64,000 nucleotides of DNA. Origin: Burkholderiales bacterium RIFCSPLOWO2_12_FULL_61_40. GTDB lineage: Bacteria > Pseudomonadota > Gammaproteobacteria > Burkholderiales > Burkholderiaceae_C. Within the stretch, counting starts at the first letter, position 1, and each line of letters opens with the position of its first letter. Shown piece after piece: positions 18,347 to 26,707 of this stretch. Made by a program: the position numbers and the translations under genes. The DNA lies in the NCBI GenBank assembly GCA_001770935.1, contig MESI01000092.1:44243-108242 (forward strand). Reading direction: 5' to 3'. The notes below the pieces were generated by a model, which saw nothing but the letters and a program-made list of their open reading frames with translations, made no database searches and was not told the origin of the DNA.

Positions 18347-18603
18347 ATTTTTTCCTTTACTTCGCTGGAAATTTACCACGGTAAATAGTTTTGGAGCGGG
18401 GCCTGCGCCCGCAGCGCCACTTCAGGAATTCTCTCGGTGTTTTCCCTAGATATGGGCTTCAAATGGACGTAAATATCTTTTTATAAGAAAAGTGTAAGTA
18501 TCGGTCGCAATAGTCCTCCCTGCAGTGTGTGAACTGGTTTGCGCAATGTACGGGGGCACCAAAATTTTTTGTTGCCTTGGCTTTCAATATTTGAGGAGAT
18601 TTC

Positions 18604-18864
18604 ATGAAGGAAGACTTAGGTAGTCAAGCCTACTGGAAGGAAACCCTGAAGCTGCTGAGGAATGTTTTGATCCTCTGGTTCTTGGTGTCATTCGGTGCCG
18701 GCATTTTGTTTGTTGACTTTTTCAACCAGTTCCACCTTGGTGGTTACCCCTTGGGATTCTGGTTTGCCCACCAGGGTTCCATGTATTTCTTTGTAGTGCA
18801 GATTTTTTACTATGCCTGGCGCATGAATAACCTGGACATCAAGTTTGATGTTCATGAAGACTGA
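18604..18864 (+). CDS. DUF4212 symporter small subunit
   Basis: The protein has 86 residues and two membrane helices (ILWFLVSFGAGILFVDFF and GSMYFFVVQIFYYAWRMNN), with the family pattern YWKETLKLLRN and PLGFWFAHQGS. Members are encoded just before VC_2705-type sodium:solute symporters and act as a partner. The ATG follows GAGGAG and lies ten bases before the symporter gene. The 257 bases upstream (18347-18603) hold the promoter region; no clear sites were resolved in it. Confidence 0.92.
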   Translation: MKEDLGSQAYWKETLKLLRNVLILWFLVSFGAGILFVDFFNQFHLGGYPLGFWFAHQGSMYFFVVQIFYYAWRMNNLDIKFDVHED

Positions 18865-18874
18865 GGACTAAAAC

Positions 18875-20680
18875 ATGGATCTTCAAACCACAATCTACGT
18901 CATGGTGGGGCTGAGCTTTTCGCTCTACATCGGTATTGCCATCTGGGCACGTGCCGGCTCCACCAGTGAGTTTTATTCTGCGGGTGGCTCAGTGCACCCG
19001 GTGCTCAACGGCATGGCGACCGGTGCGGACTGGATGTCGGCGGCTTCCTTTATTTCCATGGCCGGCTTGATCGCCAACATGGGTTACGGCGGCGGCCTGT
19101 TCCTGATGGGCTGGACCGGCGGCTATGTGCTGCTGGCCATGTTGCTGGCACCCTACCTGCGCAAGTTCGGTAAATTTACCGTGCCGCAGTTCATTGGTGA
19201 CCGCTTCTACTCCAAGGGCGCTTCAATGGTCGCGGTGGTCTGTCTGCTCACAGCATCACTCACCTACATCATTGGCCAGATGACCGGTGTGGGCGTGGCG
19301 TTCTCACGTTTCCTGGGTGTGTCAAGTGAGGTCGGCATTTACGTCGGTATGGGCATTGTGTTCCTGTACGCGGTGTTCGGCGGCATGAAGGGCATCACCT
19401 ACACCCAGGTGGCGCAGTACGTCGTGTTGATCCTGGCTTACACGGTGCCTGCAGTGTTTATCTCCTTGCAACTCACCGGCAATGTCCTGCCGCAGCTGGG
19501 CCTGGGTAGTATGCTGACAGGTTCGGATGTATCCCTGCTGGCCAAACTGGACTCGGTGGTCACTGACCTGGGTTTTGGCAAGTACACCACCACCACGGCT
19601 GGAAGCACACTCAATATGTTTGTGTACACCCTGTCGTTGATGATCGGTACTGCCGGTCTGCCCCACGTCATCATGCGATTCTTTACGGTGCCAACCGTGA
19701 AAGACGCACGTTCAAGCGCTGGTTGGGCGCTGGTGTTCATCGCCATCCTGTACACCACGGCGCCTGCTGTGGCGGCCATGGCCAAGTTGAACCTGCACTC
19801 CACCGTTAACACGGCGGTGGTGAAGGGCGGTGACTTGTATGCTCCTGAAGCCAGCATTCAGGCCGAAGGTCGTCCTGACTGGATGAAGCGTTGGGAGAAA
19901 ACCGGTCTGCTGAAGTTTGAAGACAAGAACGGTGACGGCCGTATCCAGTACTACAACGACAAGTCCAAAAACGAAGCCGCCGTGGCCAAAGCTGCTGCAG
20001 CTGGCTGGAAAGGCAATGAGCTGACAGTGAACGCCGACATTATTGTGCTGGCCAACCCTGAAATTGCCTTGTTGCCTAACTGGGTGATTGGCTTGGTGGC
20101 TGCGGGTGGCTTGGCTGCTGCGCTGTCTACGGCTGCTGGTTTGCTGATGGCTATTTCTGCGGCGGTTTCGCATGACCTGATCAAGAACGTTTTCGTTCCT
20201 GATATCTCCGAGAAAAACGAGCTGCTGGCGGGCAAGATTGCCATGGCGGTGGCGATTGTGATCTCGGGCTGGCTGGGTCTCAACCCGCCAGGGTTCGCGG
20301 CGGGTACGGTGGCTTTGGCCTTCGGTATTGCGGCCAGCTCGCTGTTCCCCGCCATCATGTTGGGCATTTTCTCCAAGAAGATGAACAAAGAGGGTGCTAT
20401 CGCCGGTATGTTGGCTGGCTTGTTCATCACCTTGTTCTATGTGTTTGCGCACAAGGGTATCTTCTTCATCAAGGGCACCGACTTCCTGCCTTTGATTGGT
20501 GGAGCCAATCCCTTCTTCGGCATCACGCCGGAGGCCTTCGGAGCCATTGGTGCATTGGTGAACTTTTGCGTGGCTTCGTTGGTGTACCGGGTTACACCGG
20601 CAACGCCATCGCATATCCAGGCTATGGTTGAAGCGGTGCGTGTTCCCCGCGGCTCCAAGCTGGTGGACGGTGCCCACTAA
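18875..20680 (+). CDS. Sodium:solute symporter, VC_2705 type
   Basis: This is a 601-residue SSS-family transporter probably moving acetate or another short acid. Family motifs are EFYSAGGSVHPVLNGMATGA, DWMSAASFISMAGL and GTAGLPHVIMRFFTVP. A hydrophilic insert between membrane segments holds FEDKNGDGRIQYYND, a match to the EF-hand calcium loop (D-x-N-x-D-G-x-I), followed by AAAAGWKGNELTVNADI. It forms an operon with the DUF4212 gene and is followed by a terminator. The kinase at 21399 and DUF294 gene at 26708 probably regulate or work with it (inference). Confidence 0.92.
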   Translation: MDLQTTIYVMVGLSFSLYIGIAIWARAGSTSEFYSAGGSVHPVLNGMATGADWMSAASFISMAGLIANMGYGGGLFLMGWTGGYVLLAMLLAPYLRKFGKFTVPQFIGDRFYSKGASMVAVVCLLTASLTYIIGQMTGVGVAFSRFLGVSSEVGIYVGMGIVFLYAVFGGMKGITYTQVAQYVVLILAYTVPAVFISLQLTGNVLPQLGLGSMLTGSDVSLLAKLDSVVTDLGFGKYTTTTAGSTLNMFVYTLSLMIGTAGLPHVIMRFFTVPTVKDARSSAGWALVFIAILYTTAPAVAAMAKLNLHSTVNTAVVKGGDLYAPEASIQAEGRPDWMKRWEKTGLLKFEDKNGDGRIQYYNDKSKNEAAVAKAAAAGWKGNELTVNADIIVLANPEIALLPNWVIGLVAAGGLAAALSTAAGLLMAISAAVSHDLIKNVFVPDISEKNELLAGKIAMAVAIVISGWLGLNPPGFAAGTVALAFGIAASSLFPAIMLGIFSKKMNKEGAIAGMLAGLFITLFYVFAHKGIFFIKGTDFLPLIGGANPFFGITPEAFGAIGALVNFCVASLVYRVTPATPSHIQAMVEAVRVPRGSKLVDGAH

Positions 20681-20740
20681 GGCGCGGGCTATTTTCTGAT
20701 CAGATCCCTCAGGCCCCATCTTTAGGCCAGGGTGACAACC

Positions 20741-20773
20741 AAGGCCCTGTCAGTCATACTGGCAGGGCCTTTC
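20741..20773 (+). terminator. Rho-independent terminator after the symporter
   Basis: The arms AAGGCCCTG and CAGGGCCTT enclose an inner CAG/CTG pair and a TCATA loop, followed by TTCT. It lies 60 bases after the symporter stop. The T-tract is short, so strength is uncertain. Confidence 0.75.
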
Positions 20774-20793
20774 TACTGAAACTGGAGTTTTGC

Positions 20794-21147
20794 ATGGCAT
20801 TTGATATCAGCGTTGCAACCACATGGATACTTTTTCTGGCGCTGTTTCCCATTAGTTTTTTTTGGCTGCGCAGGGCTTGGCGTATCGTGATGAAGCGGGA
20901 TTTTTCGGAGGTGGCTATCAAGCGCGGTGAGTCACCCGCCGACCCGGAAAAGTTTGCTCCCTATGAGATGGCAATCAATTTGGTTTGCGGCGTGATTTTG
21001 CTTTCTGTCATCGTGGCAGTCGTTACGGGCAGTTGGGAGTACAGCACCTGGAGTGCGATCGCCGGGAGCACCATATGGTGCAAGTTTTTTGCCAGCTTTG
21101 CGCTGAGTCGGCATGCCCACGCCAGCTGGATCAAGGGAAAAGCCTGA
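20794..21147 (+). CDS. Membrane protein of unknown function
   Basis: The protein has 117 residues with an N-terminal helix (TTWILFLALFPISFFWL), a cytosolic stretch (RRAWRIVMKRDFSEVAIKRG) and one or two further membrane segments (MAINLVCGVILLSVIVAVV). The ATG follows GGAG. It lies between the symporter and its probable sensor kinase and may belong to that system. Not recognised. Confidence 0.65.
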   Translation: MAFDISVATTWILFLALFPISFFWLRRAWRIVMKRDFSEVAIKRGESPADPEKFAPYEMAINLVCGVILLSVIVAVVTGSWEYSTWSAIAGSTIWCKFFASFALSRHAHASWIKGKA

Positions 21148-21183
21148 TTTGCCAACCTGACCTGACCTGACTAGGCCTGAACC

Positions 21184-21396
21184 ATGTCCAATGACGTCAC
21201 GTCCCAGCGTCTGGTGGCCTTGTTTTGTTTGGGCTGGCTGCTGCTGAATTTTCCACTGTTGGGCCTGTGGGATGTGCGGGCCACCGTGATGGGCCTGCCC
21301 TTGTTTCCAGTCGCTCTGTTTTTGTTGTGGGCGGTTTTGATAGCGGTGCTTGCCTGGTTGATGGAGCGGCGCACTCACGGACCACAGGACGACTAG
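21184..21396 (+). CDS. Small membrane protein upstream of the symporter-kinase
   Basis: The protein has 70 residues and two helices (LVALFCLGWLLLNFPLLGLW and LPLFPVALFLLWAVLIAVLA). Proteins of this layout (DUF3311-like) precede symporter-type sensor kinases or transporters in related bacteria. Its stop is two bases before the kinase start, so the genes are translationally close. Confidence 0.75.
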   Translation: MSNDVTSQRLVALFCLGWLLLNFPLLGLWDVRATVMGLPLFPVALFLLWAVLIAVLAWLMERRTHGPQDD

Positions 21397-21398
21397 GC

Positions 21399-24140
21399 AT
21401 GCTGTCGCCAGCACTGGTCATAGGCGCGTCATTTGGATATTTGTTGCTCTTGTTTGCGGTGGCAAGTTACGGTGATTGGCGCGCTGCACAAGGGCGATCC
21501 ATCATCGCCAATCCCTGGACCTATGCTTTGTCCTGGGCTGTGTATTGCACCGCCTGGACTTACTTCGGAAGTGTCGGGCGTGCGGCGTCCGGAGGGGTCA
21601 GGTTTTTGCCGATCTATCTGGGGCCTACCCTGGCCATGGTGCTGGGGTGGCTGGTGTTGCGCAAGATCATACGGATCGCCAAGACCTATCGCATCACCTC
21701 CATCGCAGACTTTATTGGAAGCCGCTACGGCAAAAGCCCCCTGCTTGCCGGGCTCGTGACCTTGATTGCCGTGGTGGGTATCGTGCCTTACATCGCGCTG
21801 CAACTCAAGGCGGTGTCGGCGGGTTACAGCTTGTTGACGGCAAGTTTCCTGGCCGAGTTGCCCACGCAAGCGCATTGGACGCAGGACAGCACCTTTTACA
21901 TGGCATTGGCATTGGCGGGGTTCACCATGGTGTTTGGTGCCCGGCACCTGGATTCGGGTGAGCGCCATGAAGGCATGGTGGCGGCGGTTGCGTTTGAATC
22001 GGTGGTCAAGCTGATTGCCTTTTTAGCTGTGGGCCTGTTTGTGGTGTACGGCCTGTTCAATGGTCTGGCCGATTTGTTTTCGCGGGTGCAGGCCGTACCC
22101 GAGCTGGCCAGGTTGTTGCAGCTGGAACAACCTGGCGGTTTTTCCTGGATGCAGTGGTTTGCCTTGACGCTGCTGTCCATGTTGTCGGTGATTTTTTTGC
22201 CGCGCCAGTTTCAGGTGATGGTGGTGGAAAACGTGCGTGAGAGCCATTTGCGCCGCGCCGTCTGGGTGTTTCCGCTGTATCTGCTGGCCATCAATTTGTT
22301 TGTGTTGCCGATTGCCCTGGGCGGCTTGTTGTACTTTGGCGTGGGGCAGATGAATGCCGATAACTTTGTGTTGTCGCTGCCCTTGGCGGCAGGGCAACCC
22401 GCGCTGGCCTTGTTTGCATTTATTGGAGGCGTGTCGGCGGCAACCGGCATGGTGATCGTGGAAACCATTGCGGTATCCACCATGGTCTGCAACGAGATGG
22501 TCATGCCATTGCTCCTGCGCACCGCTTACTTTCGCCCTGGCGCGGGGCGCGACGTCACCACATTGCTGCTGGGTATCCGGCGTGCGGCGATTTTGGGCGT
22601 GATGGTCTTGGGTTATGTGTATTTTCATTTGGCGGGAGATGCTTATGCGCTGGTCAGCATCGGGCTTATCAGCTTTGCAGCCGTGGCACAGTTCGCCCCG
22701 GCAGTGCTGGGTGGGATTTATTGGAAGGGCGGGACTCGCCTGGGTGCATTGGCCGGGCTGCTGGCCGGATTCCTCATGTGGACCTACACGCTGATGCTGC
22801 CTTCCATCGCCAAATCGGGATGGCTGGGGGTCGAGTTTTTGAATCGTGGTTTGGGCGGTTGGGATTTGCTGCGTCCAGAGCAGTTTCTGGGTTTGCACGG
22901 CATGGACAACCTGACCCATTCCTTGTTTTGGAGCCTGCTGGTGAATACCGGTGCGTATGTCGGCTTGTCCTTGTGGCGTCCGCCATCCGGTCGGGAGTCC
23001 AGCCAGGCGCTGTTGTTTGTCGATGTGTTGAAAAGTACAAACGCCAGCAGCCCGGTGTTTTGGCGCGGAAGCGCCAACGTGGCGGACCTGTTGCGTTTGT
23101 GTGAACGGTTTTTGGGCGTGGAAAAGGCCACGGCACTGTTTCAAGAGTACGCATTGCAAGCGGGTGTGCGCCAGATCGAAGCGATTCGTCCAGACGCGCG
23201 ATTGGTGCAGTTTGTCGAAACACAACTGGCTGGCGCAGTCGGCAGTGCGTCTGCCAGGGTACTGGTCGCCTCCAGTGTCGAGGAGGATGCACTGACCCCC
23301 GACGATGTGTTGCGCATTCTGGACGAGGCATCCCAGTTGCGGGTCTATTCACGGGAACTGGAAGAAAAGTCAGAGTCTTTGCAGCAGGCCACAGCAGACC
23401 TGCGCAAGGCCAACGAGCAGCTTAAAAGTCTGGACAAACTGAAGGATGACTTCATGTCCTCGGTCACGCATGAGTTGCGCACGCCGTTGACCTCGATACG
23501 TGCGCTGGCGGAGCTTTTGCGGGACGATCCGAAGCTGGAATTGACCCAGCGTTGCAAATTCTTCGAAATTATCGTCAGCGAAACCGAACGCTTGTCGCGG
23601 CTTGTCAATCAGGTTCTGGACATGGCAAAAATCGAGTCCGGTCATGTGGAGTGGCATGTTGCGCCGGTTGACATGTGTGCACTGGTTCGGCAAGCGGTGG
23701 TGGCGACCACCCCCATGTTCCATGAGCAGCAGATTGCGGTTGAATTGAATTTGCCGACGCAGGCGCCCGCTGTCATGGCCGACAACGATCACTTGATGCA
23801 GGTCATGCTTAATCTGCTGTCAAATGCCGCCAAATTTGTGCCCGCCGTGGGTGGTCGGGTTGGTGTAAGCCTGTATTGCGACGATAGAAGCTTGGTTGTG
23901 GCGATTCAAGACAATGGGCCGGGTGTTGCGGTAGCGCAGCAAAGTCTGATTTTTGAACGTTTCCGGCAAGGCGGTGATGCCAGCAACCGTCCACAAGGCA
24001 CTGGTTTGGGCTTGCCAATCAGCCGTCAGATCGTGGAGCATTTTGGTGGTCGGCTTTGGCTTGAATCGGGCCCGTTGGGTGGGGCCAGATTCTTGTTTTC
24101 CCTGCCACTGATTGAACATGCCGGTTTTGCCGAAGCTTAA
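21399..24140 (+). CDS. Sodium:solute symporter domain sensor histidine kinase (CrbS/CbrA-like)
   Basis: The protein has 913 residues. The first ~520 form a sodium:solute symporter-like membrane domain (YALSWAVYCTAWTYFGSVGR, SIADFIGSRYGKSPLLAG, FLPRQFQVMVVENV). A coiled segment (ELEEKSESLQQATADLRKAN) leads into the kinase: H box VTHELRTPLTS with His691, N box NLLSNAAKF, G1 DNGPGV and G2 GTGLGLPIS. Relatives sense or gate acetate or amino acids and control acetyl-CoA synthetase and similar genes. The receiver protein is encoded next. ATG 21399 is chosen; the frame is open from 21225, but that would overlap the small upstream gene. Confidence 0.92.
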   Translation: MLSPALVIGASFGYLLLLFAVASYGDWRAAQGRSIIANPWTYALSWAVYCTAWTYFGSVGRAASGGVRFLPIYLGPTLAMVLGWLVLRKIIRIAKTYRITSIADFIGSRYGKSPLLAGLVTLIAVVGIVPYIALQLKAVSAGYSLLTASFLAELPTQAHWTQDSTFYMALALAGFTMVFGARHLDSGERHEGMVAAVAFESVVKLIAFLAVGLFVVYGLFNGLADLFSRVQAVPELARLLQLEQPGGFSWMQWFALTLLSMLSVIFLPRQFQVMVVENVRESHLRRAVWVFPLYLLAINLFVLPIALGGLLYFGVGQMNADNFVLSLPLAAGQPALALFAFIGGVSAATGMVIVETIAVSTMVCNEMVMPLLLRTAYFRPGAGRDVTTLLLGIRRAAILGVMVLGYVYFHLAGDAYALVSIGLISFAAVAQFAPAVLGGIYWKGGTRLGALAGLLAGFLMWTYTLMLPSIAKSGWLGVEFLNRGLGGWDLLRPEQFLGLHGMDNLTHSLFWSLLVNTGAYVGLSLWRPPSGRESSQALLFVDVLKSTNASSPVFWRGSANVADLLRLCERFLGVEKATALFQEYALQAGVRQIEAIRPDARLVQFVETQLAGAVGSASARVLVASSVEEDALTPDDVLRILDEASQLRVYSRELEEKSESLQQATADLRKANEQLKSLDKLKDDFMSSVTHELRTPLTSIRALAELLRDDPKLELTQRCKFFEIIVSETERLSRLVNQVLDMAKIESGHVEWHVAPVDMCALVRQAVVATTPMFHEQQIAVELNLPTQAPAVMADNDHLMQVMLNLLSNAAKFVPAVGGRVGVSLYCDDRSLVVAIQDNGPGVAVAQQSLIFERFRQGGDASNRPQGTGLGLPISRQIVEHFGGRLWLESGPLGGARFLFSLPLIEHAGFAEA

Positions 24141-24154
24141 GAATGGAGACCCCT

Positions 24155-24529
24155 GTGAACTTTAAAATATTGGTGGCCGATGACGAGCCCAACATCGTAA
24201 TTTCGCTGGAGTACCTCCTTAAGCGCGAAGGTTATACGGTCATTGTTGCCAAGGACGGCCAGGAGGCATTGGATGCCATCGCGCGTGAACTGCCCGACCT
24301 GGTGTTGCTGGATGTGATGATGCCCAAAAAGACCGGTTTTGAAGTCTGCCAGGCAGTGCGATCCACCGAGGCATTGCAAGCGACGAAAATTCTGATGCTC
24401 ACGGCCAAGGGGCGCGACACGGATGTAGCGAAAGGGGTGGCATTGGGGGCAGACGCCTACATGACCAAGCCGTTTTCTACCCGGGAATTGGTCCAGAAAG
24501 TGGCGCAGATGCTGGGGCAAACGCCGTGA
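24155..24529 (+). CDS. Single-domain response regulator
   Basis: This is a 124-residue receiver domain only, without a DNA-binding output. Phospho-acceptor Asp53 is in LVLLDVMMP, acidic pair in VADDEPN, Thr in MLTAKG and Lys105 in YMTKPFS. GTG 24155 has GGAG six bases upstream; ATG 24143 is an alternative without a site. It overlaps the next gene by GTGA. It probably receives phosphate from the kinase at 21399 and acts by protein contact. Confidence 0.9.
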   Translation: MNFKILVADDEPNIVISLEYLLKREGYTVIVAKDGQEALDAIARELPDLVLLDVMMPKKTGFEVCQAVRSTEALQATKILMLTAKGRDTDVAKGVALGADAYMTKPFSTRELVQKVAQMLGQTP

Positions 24530-26688
24530 AGACCGATCGCCGGATGGTCATGGCGATTGTGGTCATTGGCTTGGCGACACTGGTTTGGCTCTTGTTGACG
24601 ATGGGCCTGATCGCATCAACGCTGGAGTCCGAGCAGCGCGCATTGGTGATGAACCAATTGGCGCCGCGCCTTGTTTTGATCGCCATGACCTGGTTTTTTG
24701 GGCTGGGGGCCATCGGGGCGACATTGCGCTGGCTGTTTCGCCGCTATGCCATGGCACCTGCGCGTTTGCTGGAGCAGACCAAGGTACTGTTGGCGGCGTC
24801 CAAGGCGGCTCCCATGAACCACCAGGGCACCAAGGAAACCAAGGCCCTGGCACTCGCGATTTTCGAGTTGGCATCGCAGCGCGACACCCTGCGGGAAGAT
24901 GTTGCGGTGCAAATCGAACAAGCCAGCCTCCGTGTGCAGCAAGAAAAGAACCGCCTGGCTGCGCTGATGTCCGAGTTGACGCAGAGCGTGGTGGTGTGCA
25001 ACCTGGATGGCCGCATCATCCTCTACAACAACCGGGCGCGGTTGCAGTTCAAAACCCTCTCGCAGAGCCCTGCGCTGGCCGGTGGTGCAGAGTTGGTCGG
25101 CATAGGGCGCTCCATTTATGCTGTATTTGACCGGCAGCTGGTGGCGCACGCGCTGGAGAGCATCCAGCAGCGGATGGCCCGCGGGGCCGGGAGTCCGTCG
25201 ACGCAGTTTGTGACCACCACGCAGGCCGGGCAATTGCTGAAGGTGCAAATGGCCCCCGTGCGCCAGGTCGATGCCCCCGGCGGCGCAGAGATCAGCGGTT
25301 TCGTCCTGATGCTTGACAACGTGACGCGTGCTTTTGAGGAAGAGCACTTGCGTGACCAGCTGCTGCATGGGCTCACGGAAGGCAGCCGTTCTTCGCTTGC
25401 GAATATTCAGGCTGCGGTGGACATGCTGGCCTACCCGGATATGGAGCCCGTGATGCGTGAGCGCTTCTTGGCGGTGGTGCGTGAAGAGGTCGGCAGCATG
25501 GGCGCGCGCATCACCGACTTGACGAAAAAGGCCGCGCAAGGTTTGAAGGCACGCTGGCCACTTGAAGAGATGATGGGGTCCGATGTGTTGTTGGCCACCC
25601 AGCGCCGCATCGAGGCGCGCACCCAACGCACGGTGACGCTGGAAAATCCGGATCTCACCCTGTGGCTCAAGGTGGATAGCTTCAGCCTGACGCAGGCGCT
25701 GGACTATTTGGCGATGCGCTTGGTGGACGAGTTCGATGTGCGGTTTTTTCGGCTTCGCCTGCAGGCTGCGGGTGAACGTGCCCAGCTGGACCTGATCTGG
25801 ACCGGTCAGGCAATGAGCACCGAGACCGTGATGAGTTGGGAGATGGACAGCATGCGTTTTGGGGCCGAGAGCACGCCACTGACCGTGCGCGACGTGGTGG
25901 AGCGCCACGGCGGCGAAATGTGGTTTGAACGTGAGCGGATTCGCCACGAGGCGTTTTTCCGGTTCTTGCTACCCCTGGCCAGTGTGCAGGAGCAGCTGGA
26001 AGCCACCCAGATCTTGCACAACGACAGCCGCCCGGAGTACTACGACTTTGACTTGTTCCAGTCCAGCGTTCAAAGCCATGCGCTGGAAGACCGCTTGCTC
26101 TGTGACCTGGTCTACACGGTGTTTGATACCGAAACCACCGGCCTGAATCCGTCCGGGGGCGACGAGATCATTCAGATCGGTGCGGCCCGCATTGTGAATG
26201 GCAAGTTGCTGCGCCAGGAGCGCTTTGATCAGTTGATCAACCCCGGGCGCCTGATTCCGGCGGCCACGGTTCCGATTCATGGCATCACCCAGGACATGGT
26301 GATGGGCAAGTCGCCCATCACCGAGGTGTTGCCCGCGTTTTACGCCTTCGCGCAGGATACGGTGCTGGTGGCGCACAACGCCGCATTTGACATGAAGTTC
26401 TTGCAGCTGCAGCAGGCCAAGACCGGGCTGGTGTTCAGCCATCCGGTGCTCGACACCTTGTTGCTGTCCGCCCTGGTGCACCCCAACCAGGAGTCGCACC
26501 GCCTGGAGGCAATTGCTGAGCGTTTCAATATCACCGTGCTCGGGCGCCACACGGCCCTGGGCGACGCGCTGGTGACCGCCGAAGTCTGGCTGCGCCTGAT
26601 CCCGTTGTTGCAGGCCATGGGCATTCGGACTCTGGGCCAAGCCCGCGAAGCGGCGCAAAAGACCTATTACGCGCGCCTGAAGTACTGA
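24526..26688 (+). CDS. Decayed histidine-kinase-like sensor fused to DnaQ-like exonuclease, module 2
   Basis: The protein has 720 residues. Two membrane segments at the N-terminus (MVMAIVVIGLATLVWLLLTM and LVLIAMTWFFGLGAIGATL) lead to a PAS-like region (LTQSVVVCNLDGRIILYNNR). A kinase-shaped part follows (residues about 270-490) in which the usual H box is replaced by GSRSSLANIQAA, with no clear G boxes, so it is probably inactive. The C-terminal DEDDh exonuclease (from about 533) has VFDTETTGLNP, VAHNAAFDMKFL and HTALGDALVTAEV. It overlaps the receiver gene, so it may be that regulator's partner (inference). Confidence 0.88.
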   Translation: MKTDRRMVMAIVVIGLATLVWLLLTMGLIASTLESEQRALVMNQLAPRLVLIAMTWFFGLGAIGATLRWLFRRYAMAPARLLEQTKVLLAASKAAPMNHQGTKETKALALAIFELASQRDTLREDVAVQIEQASLRVQQEKNRLAALMSELTQSVVVCNLDGRIILYNNRARLQFKTLSQSPALAGGAELVGIGRSIYAVFDRQLVAHALESIQQRMARGAGSPSTQFVTTTQAGQLLKVQMAPVRQVDAPGGAEISGFVLMLDNVTRAFEEEHLRDQLLHGLTEGSRSSLANIQAAVDMLAYPDMEPVMRERFLAVVREEVGSMGARITDLTKKAAQGLKARWPLEEMMGSDVLLATQRRIEARTQRTVTLENPDLTLWLKVDSFSLTQALDYLAMRLVDEFDVRFFRLRLQAAGERAQLDLIWTGQAMSTETVMSWEMDSMRFGAESTPLTVRDVVERHGGEMWFERERIRHEAFFRFLLPLASVQEQLEATQILHNDSRPEYYDFDLFQSSVQSHALEDRLLCDLVYTVFDTETTGLNPSGGDEIIQIGAARIVNGKLLRQERFDQLINPGRLIPAATVPIHGITQDMVMGKSPITEVLPAFYAFAQDTVLVAHNAAFDMKFLQLQQAKTGLVFSHPVLDTLLLSALVHPNQESHRLEAIAERFNITVLGRHTALGDALVTAEVWLRLIPLLQAMGIRTLGQAREAAQKTYYARLKY

Positions 26689-26707
26689 GGGCGAACGCGC
26701 CCTGCCG

